A stretch of DNA of 64,000 nt. It comes from Neisseriaceae bacterium TC5R-5. Its GTDB lineage: Bacteria; Pseudomonadota; Gammaproteobacteria; Burkholderiales; Chromobacteriaceae. The stretch is taken from assembly GCA_020830965.2 (NCBI GenBank), contig JACCFC020000008.1:31344-95343 (forward strand). The letters run 5' to 3'. The first letter of the stretch is position 1. Each line of letters starts with the position of its first letter. This document shows positions 56,201 to 64,000 of this stretch, in pieces. The notes under the pieces are model-generated. The model searched no databases and had not been told where the DNA came from. It saw only the letters and a list, made by a program, of their open reading frames with translations. Both the position numbers and the translations under genes were made by a program.

Positions 56201-56638
56201 ACCCGCTATGACCATATCGCTGCGTAACTTTTCTGCATCCAGTGCTTGCTTTAACTGCAGCGAAAAAGTACGTCCCAACAGATAACTGACTGGCGCGAGC
56301 CGTGTCATTGCAGTGGTGACCGGCGCGATGACGATATCGCACGATTGTTGCTGTATCTGCCATAAGGTCGCCAGCCGCTCGCTCACTAGCTCCCCATGTG
56401 GTGAAAAATGGTCATAGGGCAACGTTTCCCAGTCGGGCAGCAGGACGACACGTAAATGTGGCGCAAAGAACGGAATTTCCTGCTGTAGACGCTGGGCACT
56501 TTGTGCGTCAATGGTGAGAACCAAGATTGGCCGTTGAGTTTCAGCCAAACGTGCGATGACACTGCTGTCCACACCGGAAGGCAATTGACCGCAACGGGTT
56601 CTCTGGGCGCTAGGAGGAATGCTTGGGAGCTGGTTCAA
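53240..56638 (-). CDS. mfd: Transcription-repair coupling factor Mfd
   Basis: A roughly 1130-residue translocase that removes RNA polymerase stalled at DNA lesions and recruits UvrA. It has an N-terminal UvrB-like module, a CarD-type RNAP-interacting domain with SGDPVVHEQHGIARY, and a RecG-like motor with CGDVGFGKTEVALRAAF (Walker A), IIDEEHRFGVRQKE (DEEH box) and TLTATPIPRTLSMAL. A TRCF C-terminal domain follows. No ATG lies at the expected N-terminus. I place the start at TTG 56638, just before LPSIPPSAQ, where relatives begin; another TTG at 56752 would add 38 residues. The start is therefore uncertain. Confidence 0.93.
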   Translation of the reverse strand: MNQLPSIPPSAQRTRCGQLPSGVDSSVIARLAETQRPILVLTIDAQSAQRLQQEIPFFAPHLRVVLLPDWETLPYDHFSPHGELVSERLATLWQIQQQSCDIVIAPVTTAMTRLAPVSYLLGRTFSLQLKQALDAEKLRSDMVIAGYQHVSQVMAPGEFSIRGSLIDLFPMGSTLPYRIDLFDNEIDSLRTFDPDSQRTLYPVPEIRLLPAREYPTDESGITSFRQQFRERIEGDPSKSRIYKDVSAGLWPAGIEYYLPLFFSETATLFDYLGPDALLVLHHDIAASAEGFWQDVQNRYQMAGGDSERPVLAPNELFLRNDELMGKLKPYARIELAGSGELEAGYQLLPDLAVERRSDNPLYRLADFIAQPGQRVLLLAESLGRRETIQQLLLDHNIKPALLDNWADFIKGNQTLALTVAPLYSGFALSEPAIAVVTESELYRHVARSQTRRKHSRASSDAMLRDLAEIKSGDPVVHEQHGIARYIGLISMDLGEGETELMQLEYAEGATLYVPVSQLHLISRYAGGATDELRLHRLGSPAWEKAKQRAAEKARDTAAELLNLYAQRAAREGHSFSLSHHDYAAFAAGFPFEETPDQASAIEAVIQDMCSGQPMDRLVCGDVGFGKTEVALRAAFVAVMGGKQVAVLVPTTLLAEQHFQNFSDRFADWPIQVAELSRFRSAKESKITLQALSEGKVDIVIGTHKLVQPDMQFKNLGLVIIDEEHRFGVRQKEQLKRLRANVDVLTLTATPIPRTLSMALEGLRDFSVIATAPNRRLSVKTFVSPFSHGVIREAILRELKRGGQVFFLHNEVDTIENMRDKLTELIPEARIAVAHGQLRERELEQVMRDFLQQRFNVLICSTIIETGIDIPNANTILIHRADKFGLAQLHQLRGRVGRSHHQAYAYLLTPDGMTKDAVKRLEAIQMSEELGSGFYLAMHDLEIRGAGEVLGEGQSGEMQEVGFTLFTEMLKRAVNDLKKGRTPDLDAPLGVTTDINLHSPALLPDSYCPDVHERLVLYKRLASCETETELDDIYEELIDRFGLPPQTVKTLVDSHRLRLLAKVLGIQKLDASEVAIQLHFVKNPPIDPMKIIQLIQSKRHYKLVGQDKLRVESTLENVALRVVRVKELLKELS

Positions 56639-56838
56639 GATTGAGGGCTTTGCTGTGTAGAACTTGGGCGGCAGTATAGCAGTGCTCGAGCAGGGCTGCG
56701 AAGCGCCAGGGCGATATGCCAGTTTTGGAGCGTTAGGATAGGTTTGTTGCAAGGCAATGTTGCGCTAAACGCAAGCTTTGGTTGGGGTTTACCCATGGCT
56801 TGGCTTAAAATGGCGGCCTTCACTTTTGAGATGCCGCC

Positions 56839-57582
56839 ATGAGCAATAAACGCCTGATCCACGGTTTTCACGCCATCAATGCCCGCCTGTGGCAAAACCC
56901 CAAGAGCTTGCTTGAACTATGGCTGGCCGGTGGTCGGCATGACGCGCGGGCCAAAGCGGTGATAGATAAGGCGGCCAGCGAAAACATCAAACTGCATATT
57001 ATCGACAAGGAGCGGCTAGATAGCATGACCGGCAAGGCCCGTCACCAGGGGGTGGTGGCGATGATTGATGCCAGTCGGCAGTTTGTTGATCTGGACGATG
57101 TGCTTGAGAACCTGTCTGAGCCGGCCTTGCTGCTGATTCTGGACGGCATCACCGACCCGCATAATCTGGGCGCCTGTTTACGGGTGGCCGATGCTATGGG
57201 GGTGCATGCGGTGATTGCGCCTAAAGACCGTTCCGCTACCTTGAATGCGACAGTATCAAAAGTGGCTTGTGGCGCTGCGGAAGTGGTTCCCTATATCACA
57301 GTCACTAATCTGGCACGGACTTTGCGAGAATTAAAAGATGCGGGTATTTGGATTGCTGGTACCACCATGGAGGCTGAGACAGATTTATACCACTGCAGTG
57401 CCGCCGGGTCGCTGGCCTGGGTGTTGGGGGCCGAAGGCGAGGGCATGCGTCGTTTAACGCGCGAACATTGTGATGTGTTGGTGTCTATTCCGATGTTTGG
57501 CACTGTAGAAAGCCTGAACGTATCGGTTTCAGCAGGCATGGTACTAGCAGAAAGCCGTCGTCAGCGAGTGCTGACAGGCTAG
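56839..57582 (+). CDS. rlmB: 23S rRNA (guanosine(2251)-2'-O)-methyltransferase RlmB
   Basis: A 247-residue SPOUT (TrmH-type) methyltransferase that methylates G2251 in the peptidyl-transferase P-loop using S-adenosylmethionine. The N-terminal substrate-binding domain begins [15 protein letters not shown]. The knotted domain has [32 protein letters not shown] and [18 protein letters not shown]. It is divergent from mfd and convergent with hemN, 5 bp apart at their stops. Confidence 0.96.
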   Translation: MSNKRLIHGFHAINARLWQNPKSLLELWLAGGRHDARAKAVIDKAASENIKLHIIDKERLDSMTGKARHQGVVAMIDASRQFVDLDDVLENLSEPALLLILDGITDPHNLGACLRVADAMGVHAVIAPKDRSATLNATVSKVACGAAEVVPYITVTNLARTLRELKDAGIWIAGTTMEAETDLYHCSAAGSLAWVLGAEGEGMRRLTREHCDVLVSIPMFGTVESLNVSVSAGMVLAESRRQRVLTG

Positions 57583-57587
57583 TGCCC

Positions 57588-59006
57588 TCATCGGGTTTTA
57601 AGGAGGATGGTCTGTCGTGTTTTGGTTTGTTCGTGTTGATAACGATCAAAAATGGCCAAGATATGGCGAATCAAGAATCGGCCTTTCGGTGTGATGCTTA
57701 AGTACTCATCATCCAGCGACAATAAACCCATGCGTTGAAATTGCTCGATTTCTCCGAGTTCTGCCGCAAAGTAATCGGCAAAGACTACATCGTGAGTTTC
57801 CTCCAGAGAGCTGAGCGACAGATGAGAGCGGCAGAGTAATTCCTGCATGATATTGCGGCGCAAGATGTCATCTTCATTCACGATCATGCCGCGAGCGATG
57901 GGTAGTCTATCGTTATCCAGGGCGCTGTAATAGCTGTACAAGTCCTTGGTGTTTTTGCTGTAACACTGGCCTACTTTGCCAAAGGCAGATACGCCAAGAC
58001 CGATCATGTCGCAGTCGGCATGGGTAGCATAGCCCTGAAAATTGTACTGTAAACGGCCTTCCTGCATCGCCTGTGCTAGGGGGGGTTCCGCTTTGACAAA
58101 CTGGTTCATGCCCAGCAGCAAATAACCGGCATTACTCAGCAGATGTACTGAGTCTTGCATGATATCCAGCACGGTTTCCTGTGACGGCAACTCAAGTTTA
58201 TTCATCTTGCGTTGTGCTGCAAACATATCCGGTTGGTGGTAGTACTGGTAGAGCGTAATGCGGGTGGGGGCAAAAGAGATGGCTTTTTTTAAGGTGCGCC
58301 GAAAGCTGCTTTGGGTTTGTAATGGTAGCCCATACAGTAACTCGGCTTGAATCGTGCTGAACCCCGCACTATTAGCGGCTTTAAAGCTTGCCAACGTTTC
58401 GGTGTCTGATTGAATACGATTACTGGCCTGCTGTACCCGCCAGTCAAGATCCTGTACTCCTAGGCTGATACGATTGAAGCCCAGTTTAGCTAAATGCAGA
58501 ATAGTGTCTGCTGATATCCTGCGCGGATCAATTTCAACAAAACAATCCGCTTCTTTGAGAAAATGAAAATAACTGTGTAGCAAAGTCATCAATTGCGTAA
58601 ATTGTTGTTTACTGAGAAAACTTGGAGATCCACCGCCCAAATGTAATTGAATGACTTGCTCGCGCCGCCCCAGAGCCTGGCTAATTAAGCTAATTTCTTT
58701 TTCTAAATAATTTAAATAAATAGCGGCTTTTTCAGTATCATCAGTAATGATCTTGTTGTGAGCACAATAATGGCAAGTTGTATTGCAGAATGGAATATGT
58801 ATGTATAGAGATAAAGGCTTTGGCGGTGTTTCAAGCTTCAGTTGTTGTAATTGGATTAGGTATTTCTGAGCGTCAAAGTCAATGCTTAATTTATTCGATA
58901 TAGGATAAAACAAATAGTTTGGAGTAGGCTTGTCCAGGCGACTTGTTAAATCGCGGTCAAATTCAAATGGCAGGTAAGGCGGTATCGGATTAATCGTCAT
59001 GATCAT
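57588..59006 (-). CDS. hemN: Oxygen-independent coproporphyrinogen III oxidase
   Basis: A 472-residue radical SAM enzyme that converts coproporphyrinogen III to protoporphyrinogen IX in haem synthesis without oxygen. The 4Fe-4S cluster motif CxxxCxxC is CNTTCHYC (Cys74, Cys78, Cys81), followed by GGGSPSFL. The full length and N-terminal FEFDRDLTSRLDKPTPNY-type segment match HemN rather than the shorter HemW. ATG 59006 and ATG 59000 are both possible starts. It is divergent from fnr, which probably regulates it, but I found no clear FNR box in the 102-bp gap. Confidence 0.95.
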   Translation of the reverse strand: MIMTINPIPPYLPFEFDRDLTSRLDKPTPNYLFYPISNKLSIDFDAQKYLIQLQQLKLETPPKPLSLYIHIPFCNTTCHYCAHNKIITDDTEKAAIYLNYLEKEISLISQALGRREQVIQLHLGGGSPSFLSKQQFTQLMTLLHSYFHFLKEADCFVEIDPRRISADTILHLAKLGFNRISLGVQDLDWRVQQASNRIQSDTETLASFKAANSAGFSTIQAELLYGLPLQTQSSFRRTLKKAISFAPTRITLYQYYHQPDMFAAQRKMNKLELPSQETVLDIMQDSVHLLSNAGYLLLGMNQFVKAEPPLAQAMQEGRLQYNFQGYATHADCDMIGLGVSAFGKVGQCYSKNTKDLYSYYSALDNDRLPIARGMIVNEDDILRRNIMQELLCRSHLSLSSLEETHDVVFADYFAAELGEIEQFQRMGLLSLDDEYLSITPKGRFLIRHILAIFDRYQHEQTKTRQTILLKTR

Positions 59007-59108
59007 ATTCTAATATGCTGCCTAAGTTATTGTTTAACTTGTTTATTTAAATTTGCCTGTTGTATGGATGATAGGAAAGTTCCTACAAAACACTAGTAAA
59101 AATATTTT

Positions 59109-59846
59109 ATGACTAATAAACGTAATGCCTTATTGCCTAGTTTGAGAGAAGCCTGCTCCAATTGCAGTTTGAAGGAGTTGTGCTTGCCAATCGGCTTGAG
59201 TGATACAGAAATGGCTTTACTGGATGATGTGATTCGCCAGGGACACAAGCTAAAGCGTGGCGATTACTTATTCCGTAGTGGCGATGCTTTCAAATCGCTA
59301 TTTGCGGTGCGCACGGGTTTTTTTAAAACCAGCGTGAGTAGTCAGGATGGTCGTGAACAGGTGACGGGTTTCCACATGTCTGGCGAGTTGATGGGTTTGG
59401 ATGGCATCGCCGATAGCGTGTACGGTTGTGATGCGATGGCCTTGGAGGATAGCGAAGTGTGCGAACTGCCATTCGGTCGCATGGAAAGCTTGGGACGTGA
59501 AATTCCTAGCCTGCAACATCATTTTTTTCGGCTGATGAGTCGTGAAATTGTGCATGACCAGGGCCTGATGTTATTGCTGGGCAATATGAAAGCAGAGGAG
59601 CGCCTAGCCGCTTTCTTGCTGAATCTGTCACAGCGCTTGGCTTATCGTGGCTTTGCCGCCAATGATTTTATCTTGCGTATGAGCCGAGAGCAGATTGGTA
59701 GTTTCCTTGGCCTGAAGTTGGAGACAGTAAGTCGTACCCTGTCCAAATTCCATCAACAGGGCTGGATAAGTGTCGATCACAAGCATATTCAACTATTGGC
59801 GGTGAGTGAGCTAAAAGCACTGATTTCGCCTTGTGCCCATAGCTAA
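59109..59846 (+). CDS. fnr: FNR-type oxygen-sensing transcription regulator
   Basis: A 245-residue CRP/FNR-family regulator. The 4Fe-4S ligands are Cys16, Cys19 and Cys25 (CSNCSLKELC) and Cys118 (SEVCELPF), the same pattern and spacing as E. coli FNR, with the whole chain four residues shorter at the N-terminus. The C-terminal helix-turn-helix is MSREQIGSFLGLKLETVSRTLSKF, whose ExxSR recognition pattern predicts binding to TTGAT-N4-ATCAA sites. It switches on anaerobic genes; hemN next door and the formate dehydrogenase are candidates. Confidence 0.96.
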   Translation: MTNKRNALLPSLREACSNCSLKELCLPIGLSDTEMALLDDVIRQGHKLKRGDYLFRSGDAFKSLFAVRTGFFKTSVSSQDGREQVTGFHMSGELMGLDGIADSVYGCDAMALEDSEVCELPFGRMESLGREIPSLQHHFFRLMSREIVHDQGLMLLLGNMKAEERLAAFLLNLSQRLAYRGFAANDFILRMSREQIGSFLGLKLETVSRTLSKFHQQGWISVDHKHIQLLAVSELKALISPCAHS

Positions 59847-59867
59847 GCTAGGGTGGCTGCTGGGTGA

Positions 59868-60782
59868 TTAAACTATGCTGTCTATGCGCTGTAACAATGG
59901 CAGCAAGGCTGCCTCTTTGGGCCAAGCGGCAGGTAGCGCGAAGCTGCGGCTGATCTCCTGCCAGTAGCCATCTGATTGTTCCTGTAACTCCACCACTAAT
60001 TGCGGGTGATCTGCCTGGGCCAGCTGCGAGCGTAGCTCAGCTTCGCTAAAGGTATGCTGGTATGGCAGGTGCGCCGGTGCCAGCCAGCGTAGCTTGGGTA
60101 GCCAGGCCCAGCGTGAACCAGGCTGCTGCGTGGGCCAAGGGGGGCTTACTGGCCAGTAGCTACCCGTCAACGCTGTGGCCAATGGTGCCGCAGTTACCGG
60201 GTTTGCTGTGGCCTGAAATAGCCAGCCGGTCTGCCGACTGCCGATGTGGCAGTCGGCAAAGCCGTTCGGTAGCACCGTTTGAGCTGCTGGGTGGCGTGAT
60301 AGCTGCAGTTGTTGTTGTAGCTTATGCGCTTTTAAGACCCAGGCATCACGCAGGCTGGGGCCAACCAGCGTGTCGGCCGTATGGCCTAGTTGTAGGTAGA
60401 ACTTGCTGGTCACTTCCAAGTGATAAGCTTGCCCGTCAATGCGCAGCAGGAAATCGAACTCACCGATGGTGCGTTGCTGTGGGTCACGTACTGCCAGATT
60501 TTGCGCAACCAGCTCGATATGTGGCATTTGCTGGAACCAGAAACCTAGCAATTGCTCCGCGTACTGACCTAGTCTGCGGGCTGGCTGCTGTGCCAGCCAA
60601 AGCTGCAATGGTGCGGCTTGTTCGTCCCATTGTTGTAATCGGGCTTCGCCGTGCTCACCTAGCAGCAGTGATGATGAGATATCAACACCGCTGTGCCAGC
60701 ATGGTGGTGAGCACAGTAAAAATGCCAGATCGCGTACTACAGTGTGGCGATAGGGCAGCGAGTAGCCGGTTTTATTGCTCAT
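59868..60782 (-). CDS. DUF1853 family protein
   Basis: A 304-residue cytoplasmic protein of the DUF1853 family. The start at 60782 gives YRHTVVRDLAFLLCSPPCW, the family N-terminus; the longer frame to 60896 runs inside trmJ and is rejected. Other conserved-looking segments are LGQYAEQLLGFWFQQ and FDFLLRIDGQAYHLEVTSKF, whose Glu and Lys in the DFLL…EVxxKF pattern resemble a PD-(D/E)XK nuclease core. The family function is unknown. It overlaps the trmJ stop by 11 bp, so the two are probably co-transcribed. Confidence 0.85.
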   Translation of the reverse strand: MSNKTGYSLPYRHTVVRDLAFLLCSPPCWHSGVDISSSLLLGEHGEARLQQWDEQAAPLQLWLAQQPARRLGQYAEQLLGFWFQQMPHIELVAQNLAVRDPQQRTIGEFDFLLRIDGQAYHLEVTSKFYLQLGHTADTLVGPSLRDAWVLKAHKLQQQLQLSRHPAAQTVLPNGFADCHIGSRQTGWLFQATANPVTAAPLATALTGSYWPVSPPWPTQQPGSRWAWLPKLRWLAPAHLPYQHTFSEAELRSQLAQADHPQLVVELQEQSDGYWQEISRSFALPAAWPKEAALLPLLQRIDSIV

Positions 60783-61548
60783 TAAGCGGCGGCTTGGGCG
60801 GTAGCTCGCCGTCGGCGGCGCGTTGAGCTTGTTTGAAGAAGCCGCGCAAAATGTCGATTTCCTCGCGCAGCATGCCGGCCCGGTTAAACAGCGCACGCAT
60901 GCGCCGCATCATGCGCTCATTGTTACGTCGTCGAAAATAACCGAGCTTATCCATCGTTTGCTGCAGATGGCCACAAAAGCTCTCAATTTCGCCTAAAGAG
61001 GCACTGTCGCCGTCGCTGCGTAAATAGTCGACTCCGACAGCGGTATGACTGAATAGCTCGTAAGTCATGATCTGCACGGCCATCGCCAGATTGAGCGAAA
61101 AATAATCCGGGTTGCCGGGGATAGTGAGCAAGCGATTACATAGCTCTACTTCTTCTATGGACAAACCAAAAGTTTCATTACCAAAGACCAAGGCCACCTG
61201 TTCACCAGCACGAGCACGCGCCACCAGCTCTGGCGTGGTTTCGCGCGGCGTGGACAGTGGAGCCGTCAATTCTCGACGGCGACTGGTCAGCGCACAGGCG
61301 ACGGTAACGTCCTCTAGTGCGGCGCTGAGTGTGGCTACTACCACTGCCTGCTCAAGGACATCTACCGCGCCGGAGGCCAGTGTATTGGCCTCGTCACTGG
61401 GGAAGGTTTTAGGCGCGACCAGATATAAGCGGCTTAGCCCCATGGTTTTCATTGCGCGTGCGGCCGAGCCAATATTGCCAGGATGACTGGGCCGGGCCAG
61501 CACGATACGAATGTTTTGCAAAAAATCAGGTAGTTGGGGTTTATTCAT
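60772..61548 (-). CDS. trmJ: tRNA (cytidine/uridine-2'-O-)-methyltransferase TrmJ
   Basis: A 258-residue SPOUT methyltransferase that methylates the ribose of residue 32 in several tRNAs. Motifs are IVLARPSHPGNIGSAARAMK, ALVFGNETFGLS and LLTIPGNPDYFSLNLAMAVQ. The C-terminal extension (about residues 170–258) is typical of TrmJ. I start at ATG 61548 (MNKPQLPDFLQ); an in-frame GTG lies four codons upstream. It is divergent from suhB. Confidence 0.94.
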   Translation of the reverse strand: MNKPQLPDFLQNIRIVLARPSHPGNIGSAARAMKTMGLSRLYLVAPKTFPSDEANTLASGAVDVLEQAVVVATLSAALEDVTVACALTSRRRELTAPLSTPRETTPELVARARAGEQVALVFGNETFGLSIEEVELCNRLLTIPGNPDYFSLNLAMAVQIMTYELFSHTAVGVDYLRSDGDSASLGEIESFCGHLQQTMDKLGYFRRRNNERMMRRMRALFNRAGMLREEIDILRGFFKQAQRAADGELPPKPPLNEQ

Positions 61549-61684
61549 GAGTCGTTTCACATTAGAATCGCGGGCTTAATTAAAAAGCACACAGCTTTTT
61601 ATTGTTCCTTAACCCCGATTGTTACTCGCAGTTGCCGCCATTGCTGGTGTGCCGCTGTTATGGTTGAAAGTATAGAGGCTGTCA

Positions 61685-62473
61685 ATGCATCCGATGCTCA
61701 ATGTCGCGGTAAAAGCCGCTCGCCGTGCTGGCAGCGTTATCCAGCGTGCGTCGCTTAATCTCGATACCATTCGTGTCGAGAATAAAAAACACAATGACTT
61801 TGTTACCGATGTCGATCGCGCGGCAGAGGAGGCCATCATCGCCACGGTACTGGAGGCCTATCCGAAGCACGCGATTCTAGCAGAAGAGTCCGGTGCCAAA
61901 GGCGTTGGTCATTCCGAGTATGAATGGATTATTGATCCGATTGACGGTACCACTAACTTCCTACATGGCCATACGCAATATGCGGTTTCCATTGCACTGG
62001 CCCATAAAGGCCTGGTGCAGCAGGCGGTGGTTTATGACCCTAGCCGTAATGATCTGTTTACCGCCTCACGTGGTGTCGGGGCTTTTCTGAATGATCGCCG
62101 TATCCGCGTTTCCAAACGCATTCAATTGAACCAGTGTCTAATTGCCACAGGTTTCCCGGTGACCGATCAAAGCTATATCGATCAATACCTAGGCATGTTG
62201 AAAGACATCCTAGCTAAAACAGCTGGCGTGCGTCGTGAAGGTGCGGCTTCGCTTGATTTGTGTAATGTGGCTTGTGGCCGGGTAGAAGGCTACTGGGAAA
62301 AAAATTTGCAACCTTGGGACATCGCTGCCGGCAGCCTGATCGTGCAGGAAGCAGGCGGTATGGTGACCGATTTGTCGGGCGAGCAAAACTGGATGGAATC
62401 CGGTGACATCGTTGCTGCCAGCCCTAAAGTATTGGCGCAGCTGTTACAGATGCTGGCACCGCATTTAAGCTAG
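61685..62473 (+). CDS. suhB: Inositol-1-monophosphatase family protein SuhB
   Basis: A 262-residue Mg-dependent phosphatase. The metal sites are ILAEESG, WIIDPIDGTTNFLHG and WDIAAGSLIVQEAGG. It hydrolyses inositol monophosphate in vitro. In E. coli SuhB mainly binds NusA/RNA polymerase as part of the rRNA antitermination complex, and that role is likely here because trmJ–suhB adjacency is conserved. Its stop overlaps the end of the convergent response-regulator gene by 4 nt. Confidence 0.95.
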   Translation: MHPMLNVAVKAARRAGSVIQRASLNLDTIRVENKKHNDFVTDVDRAAEEAIIATVLEAYPKHAILAEESGAKGVGHSEYEWIIDPIDGTTNFLHGHTQYAVSIALAHKGLVQQAVVYDPSRNDLFTASRGVGAFLNDRRIRVSKRIQLNQCLIATGFPVTDQSYIDQYLGMLKDILAKTAGVRREGAASLDLCNVACGRVEGYWEKNLQPWDIAAGSLIVQEAGGMVTDLSGEQNWMESGDIVAASPKVLAQLLQMLAPHLS

Positions 62474-63684
62474 CCCTCGCAAATCTGATTGCGGCCGTTT
62501 TGCTTGGCGTGATACAGCCGCTCGTCGGCGAGTTTGAGCAGGCGGCTGATTTCCGGTAAGTCGGCTGCCGCCATGCCCATGCTGACCGTATAGCGCAAAC
62601 TTCCCTTGGTTGTCACAATCACACAAGACTCTATCGCCTGACGTAAATCTTCCAGGCGCTGACGCATATCCTTTTCCATCGGGTTGGGGCTGAGAATCAC
62701 AAACTCCTCACCACCAAAACGCGCGACGACACCCTCCGGGAAAAACTGCTCCATCAGTCTGGCGGTATTGCAGATCACATGATCGCCAACATCATGGCCG
62801 TACTGATCATTCACATTTTTGAAAAAATCGATATCCAACACCGCCAAGCTATAGCCATCTTTCAGTTGCATCACCTGCTCAAAGAAATAACGGCGGTTCG
62901 CCAGGCCGGTTAAGGGGTCTCGGTCGGCACTGTCCTTCAAGGCGGCCAGGTTTTCGACAAATTCCACATTGCGGGTTACCCGGCAAAAAAACTCCTCAAA
63001 ATTAAAGGGTTTCTGCAGATAATCATCGGCCCCGGCCTTAATGAAACGAGTCGTCATGGTCGGGTCGGCGTTGCTGGAAATACCAATGATGGCCAGCCGG
63101 TCGTGATCCAGAAAACGACGTATGGTGCTGGTCATACGAATGCCATCCATGCCGGGCATATCATTATCGGTCAGCACCAGCTTGATGCTTTTCTCCTGAT
63201 GCAGACACTCCAAGGCCTGCTTGGCATTGCTGGCCTCTAGCACCTGATACAAATGCCGTTCCAGATGCTCGCGCAAAAAAGCGCGGAAGGACGTTGAGTC
63301 ATCGACAATCAGCACCTTGATAGACGGGTTTTTATGAATGCGGATCAGCATACGCATCACATAATCAAAGGCGGCTGGGCTTTCCTTGGTCACGTAGTCC
63401 ACTACCGGCAATTGCAGAATGCGCTCCCGCATCTCCACATCCGAGCGCGAGGTCAACACAATGGTCGGAATAGCGACCTGGAACAACTCGGCTAAATGCT
63501 CACCATTTAGCGCATCTGGCAGGCTGTAATCGGCAATGGCGGCGACGAATTTTGGCTCTTGTGCCATTCGCAGGCGCATCTCCGCCAGCGAATGTACCGG
63601 ACAGGCTTCAAAGCCTATCTCTTCTACCATACGGCACAGCGGACGAATCAACACTAAACTGTCTTCAATGACCAATACACGCAT
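62470..63684 (-). CDS. REC-REC-GGDEF response regulator (diguanylate cyclase)
   Basis: A 404-residue protein with two receiver domains and a GGDEF domain, the PleD-like layout. Receiver 1 (1–118) has an acidic residue at Asp8, a probable phospho-site Asp in IADYSLPD, and Lys in VTKES. Receiver 2 (122–240) has the full set: VDDS, LTDNDMPGMDG and QKPF. The cyclase (about 268–404) has LDIDFFKNVNDQYGHDVGD and RFGGEEF. No RxxD inhibitory site precedes GGEEF (the residues there are PEGVVA). It should make cyclic di-GMP when phosphorylated; the cognate kinase is not adjacent. Confidence 0.93.
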   Translation of the reverse strand: MRVLVIEDSLVLIRPLCRMVEEIGFEACPVHSLAEMRLRMAQEPKFVAAIADYSLPDALNGEHLAELFQVAIPTIVLTSRSDVEMRERILQLPVVDYVTKESPAAFDYVMRMLIRIHKNPSIKVLIVDDSTSFRAFLREHLERHLYQVLEASNAKQALECLHQEKSIKLVLTDNDMPGMDGIRMTSTIRRFLDHDRLAIIGISSNADPTMTTRFIKAGADDYLQKPFNFEEFFCRVTRNVEFVENLAALKDSADRDPLTGLANRRYFFEQVMQLKDGYSLAVLDIDFFKNVNDQYGHDVGDHVICNTARLMEQFFPEGVVARFGGEEFVILSPNPMEKDMRQRLEDLRQAIESCVIVTTKGSLRYTVSMGMAAADLPEISRLLKLADERLYHAKQNGRNQICEG

Positions 63685-63739
63685 CGCTGCCGCTCCCGTG
63701 CTTGCAAATCGTTTTGGGTCTAGCCGTCTGGCCCTGTTG

Positions 63740-63768
63740 TTCGGGGGCCAGATAAAAGTCGGTATAAT
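63740..63768 (+). promoter_or_regulatory. Candidate valS promoter
   Basis: A perfect TATAAT at 63763–63768 lies 41 bp before valS. The -35 in register is TTCGGG (63740–63745), a weak match with a 17-bp spacer. Confidence 0.5.
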
Positions 63769-63809
63769 CGAGCCATTTTTATATTCTAGAAGAACAGCGA
63801 ATTATCACC

Positions 63810-64000
63810 ATGGAACTTGCAAAAAGTTTTGAGCCAGCCGAGATTGAACGCCGCTGGTATCAGCAATGGGAACAAGCAGGCTACTTCCAGCCGCATATGG
63901 ACAGCACCCAACCCTCTTTCGCCATTCAGCTCCCCCCGCCCAATGTCACCGGCACGCTGCATATGGGGCATGCGTTTAACCAAACCATTATGGATGGCCT
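63810..64000 (+). CDS. valS: Valyl-tRNA synthetase (5' part, cut by window end)
   Basis: The first 63 residues of valyl-tRNA synthetase, running off the right edge. The N-terminal [20 protein letters not shown] and the segment [20 protein letters not shown], which includes the class I HMGH (HIGH-type) ATP-binding motif, identify it. The start is ATG 63810. The enzyme charges tRNA-Val in the cytoplasm. Confidence 0.94.
   Translation, partial: MELAKSFEPAEIERRWYQQWEQAGYFQPHMDSTQPSFAIQLPPPNVTGTLHMGHAFNQTIMDG

Noticed and set aside
58990-59108. FNR box in the hemN–fnr gap
   Set aside because: No sequence with both half-sites was found; the best candidates have several mismatches.
60062-60826. 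A 254-residue plus-strand frame opposite the DUF1853 gene
   Set aside because: It lies wholly antisense to the DUF1853/trmJ genes, has Ala/Val/Arg-rich shadow composition and no recognisable domain.

Overview
The window is an ordinary chromosomal stretch of a betaproteobacterium, densely coding on both strands. The lolB–ispE–tRNA-Gln–prs–rplY–pth–ychF block, gmk–rpoZ–spoT, rpsU–yqeY–dnaG–rpoD, hpnCDE and the hemN/fnr pair point to Betaproteobacteria, most likely the Neisseriales/Chromobacteriaceae side; this placement is inferred from gene content, not from a tree. The lineage looks metabolically flexible: it has a selenocysteine formate dehydrogenase, an FNR-type oxygen sensor and anaerobic coproporphyrinogen oxidase.

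Layout. 1–75: edge remnant of an IS5-type transposase. 78–8442 (minus strand): a PilZ-domain protein, then, in transcription order, a TPR lipoprotein, lolB, ispE, tRNA-Gln, prs, rplY, pth and ychF. 8521–13040: mutM, plsC, fabI (minus), trxA, rho. 13132–19614: formate dehydrogenase fdoGHI-fdhE (minus, UGA = selenocysteine in fdoG) with divergent fdhD. 19746–21309: lysC, then a tRNA-Ser/Arg/Glu cluster behind a near-consensus promoter. 21450–26220: tandem glycine riboswitch and the glycine cleavage genes gcvT, gcvH, gcvP. 26341–28324: srkA and queF. 28620–31249: an isolated phage-type lysis cassette (amidase, overlapping i- and o-spanin, holin-like protein), then a lambda-R-like transglycosylase translationally coupled to a secreted protein of unknown function. 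31344–35885: tRNA-Ala, hpnC-hpnD-hpnE (squalene synthesis), an SDR protein without the usual catalytic Tyr/Lys, a lipoprotein. 35910–44497: radA, a diguanylate cyclase, a purine permease, gmk-rpoZ-spoT, thiS-thiG. 44637–49331: the macromolecular synthesis operon rpsU-yqeY-dnaG-rpoD. 49412–49694: tRNA-Ile(CAU) interrupted by a 204-nt Azoarcus-type group I intron. 49757–63684: a chemotaxis receptor, xseA, mfd, rlmB, hemN, fnr, a DUF1853 protein, trmJ, suhB and a REC-REC-GGDEF regulator. The window ends inside valS.

The most notable items are (1) the group I intron in tRNA-Ile(CAU); (2) a family of 73–113 bp intergenic elements with terminal inverted repeats beginning GAGCCGCTAACAAAA, five copies here, two of which bracket the lysis cassette; (3) the lysis cassette itself, with no phage structural or replication genes nearby; and (4) the transglycosylase plus signal-peptide-bearing partner, which has the layout of a cell-wall toxin and immunity pair. 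No CRISPR array, complete insertion sequence, rRNA operon or complete prophage was seen.
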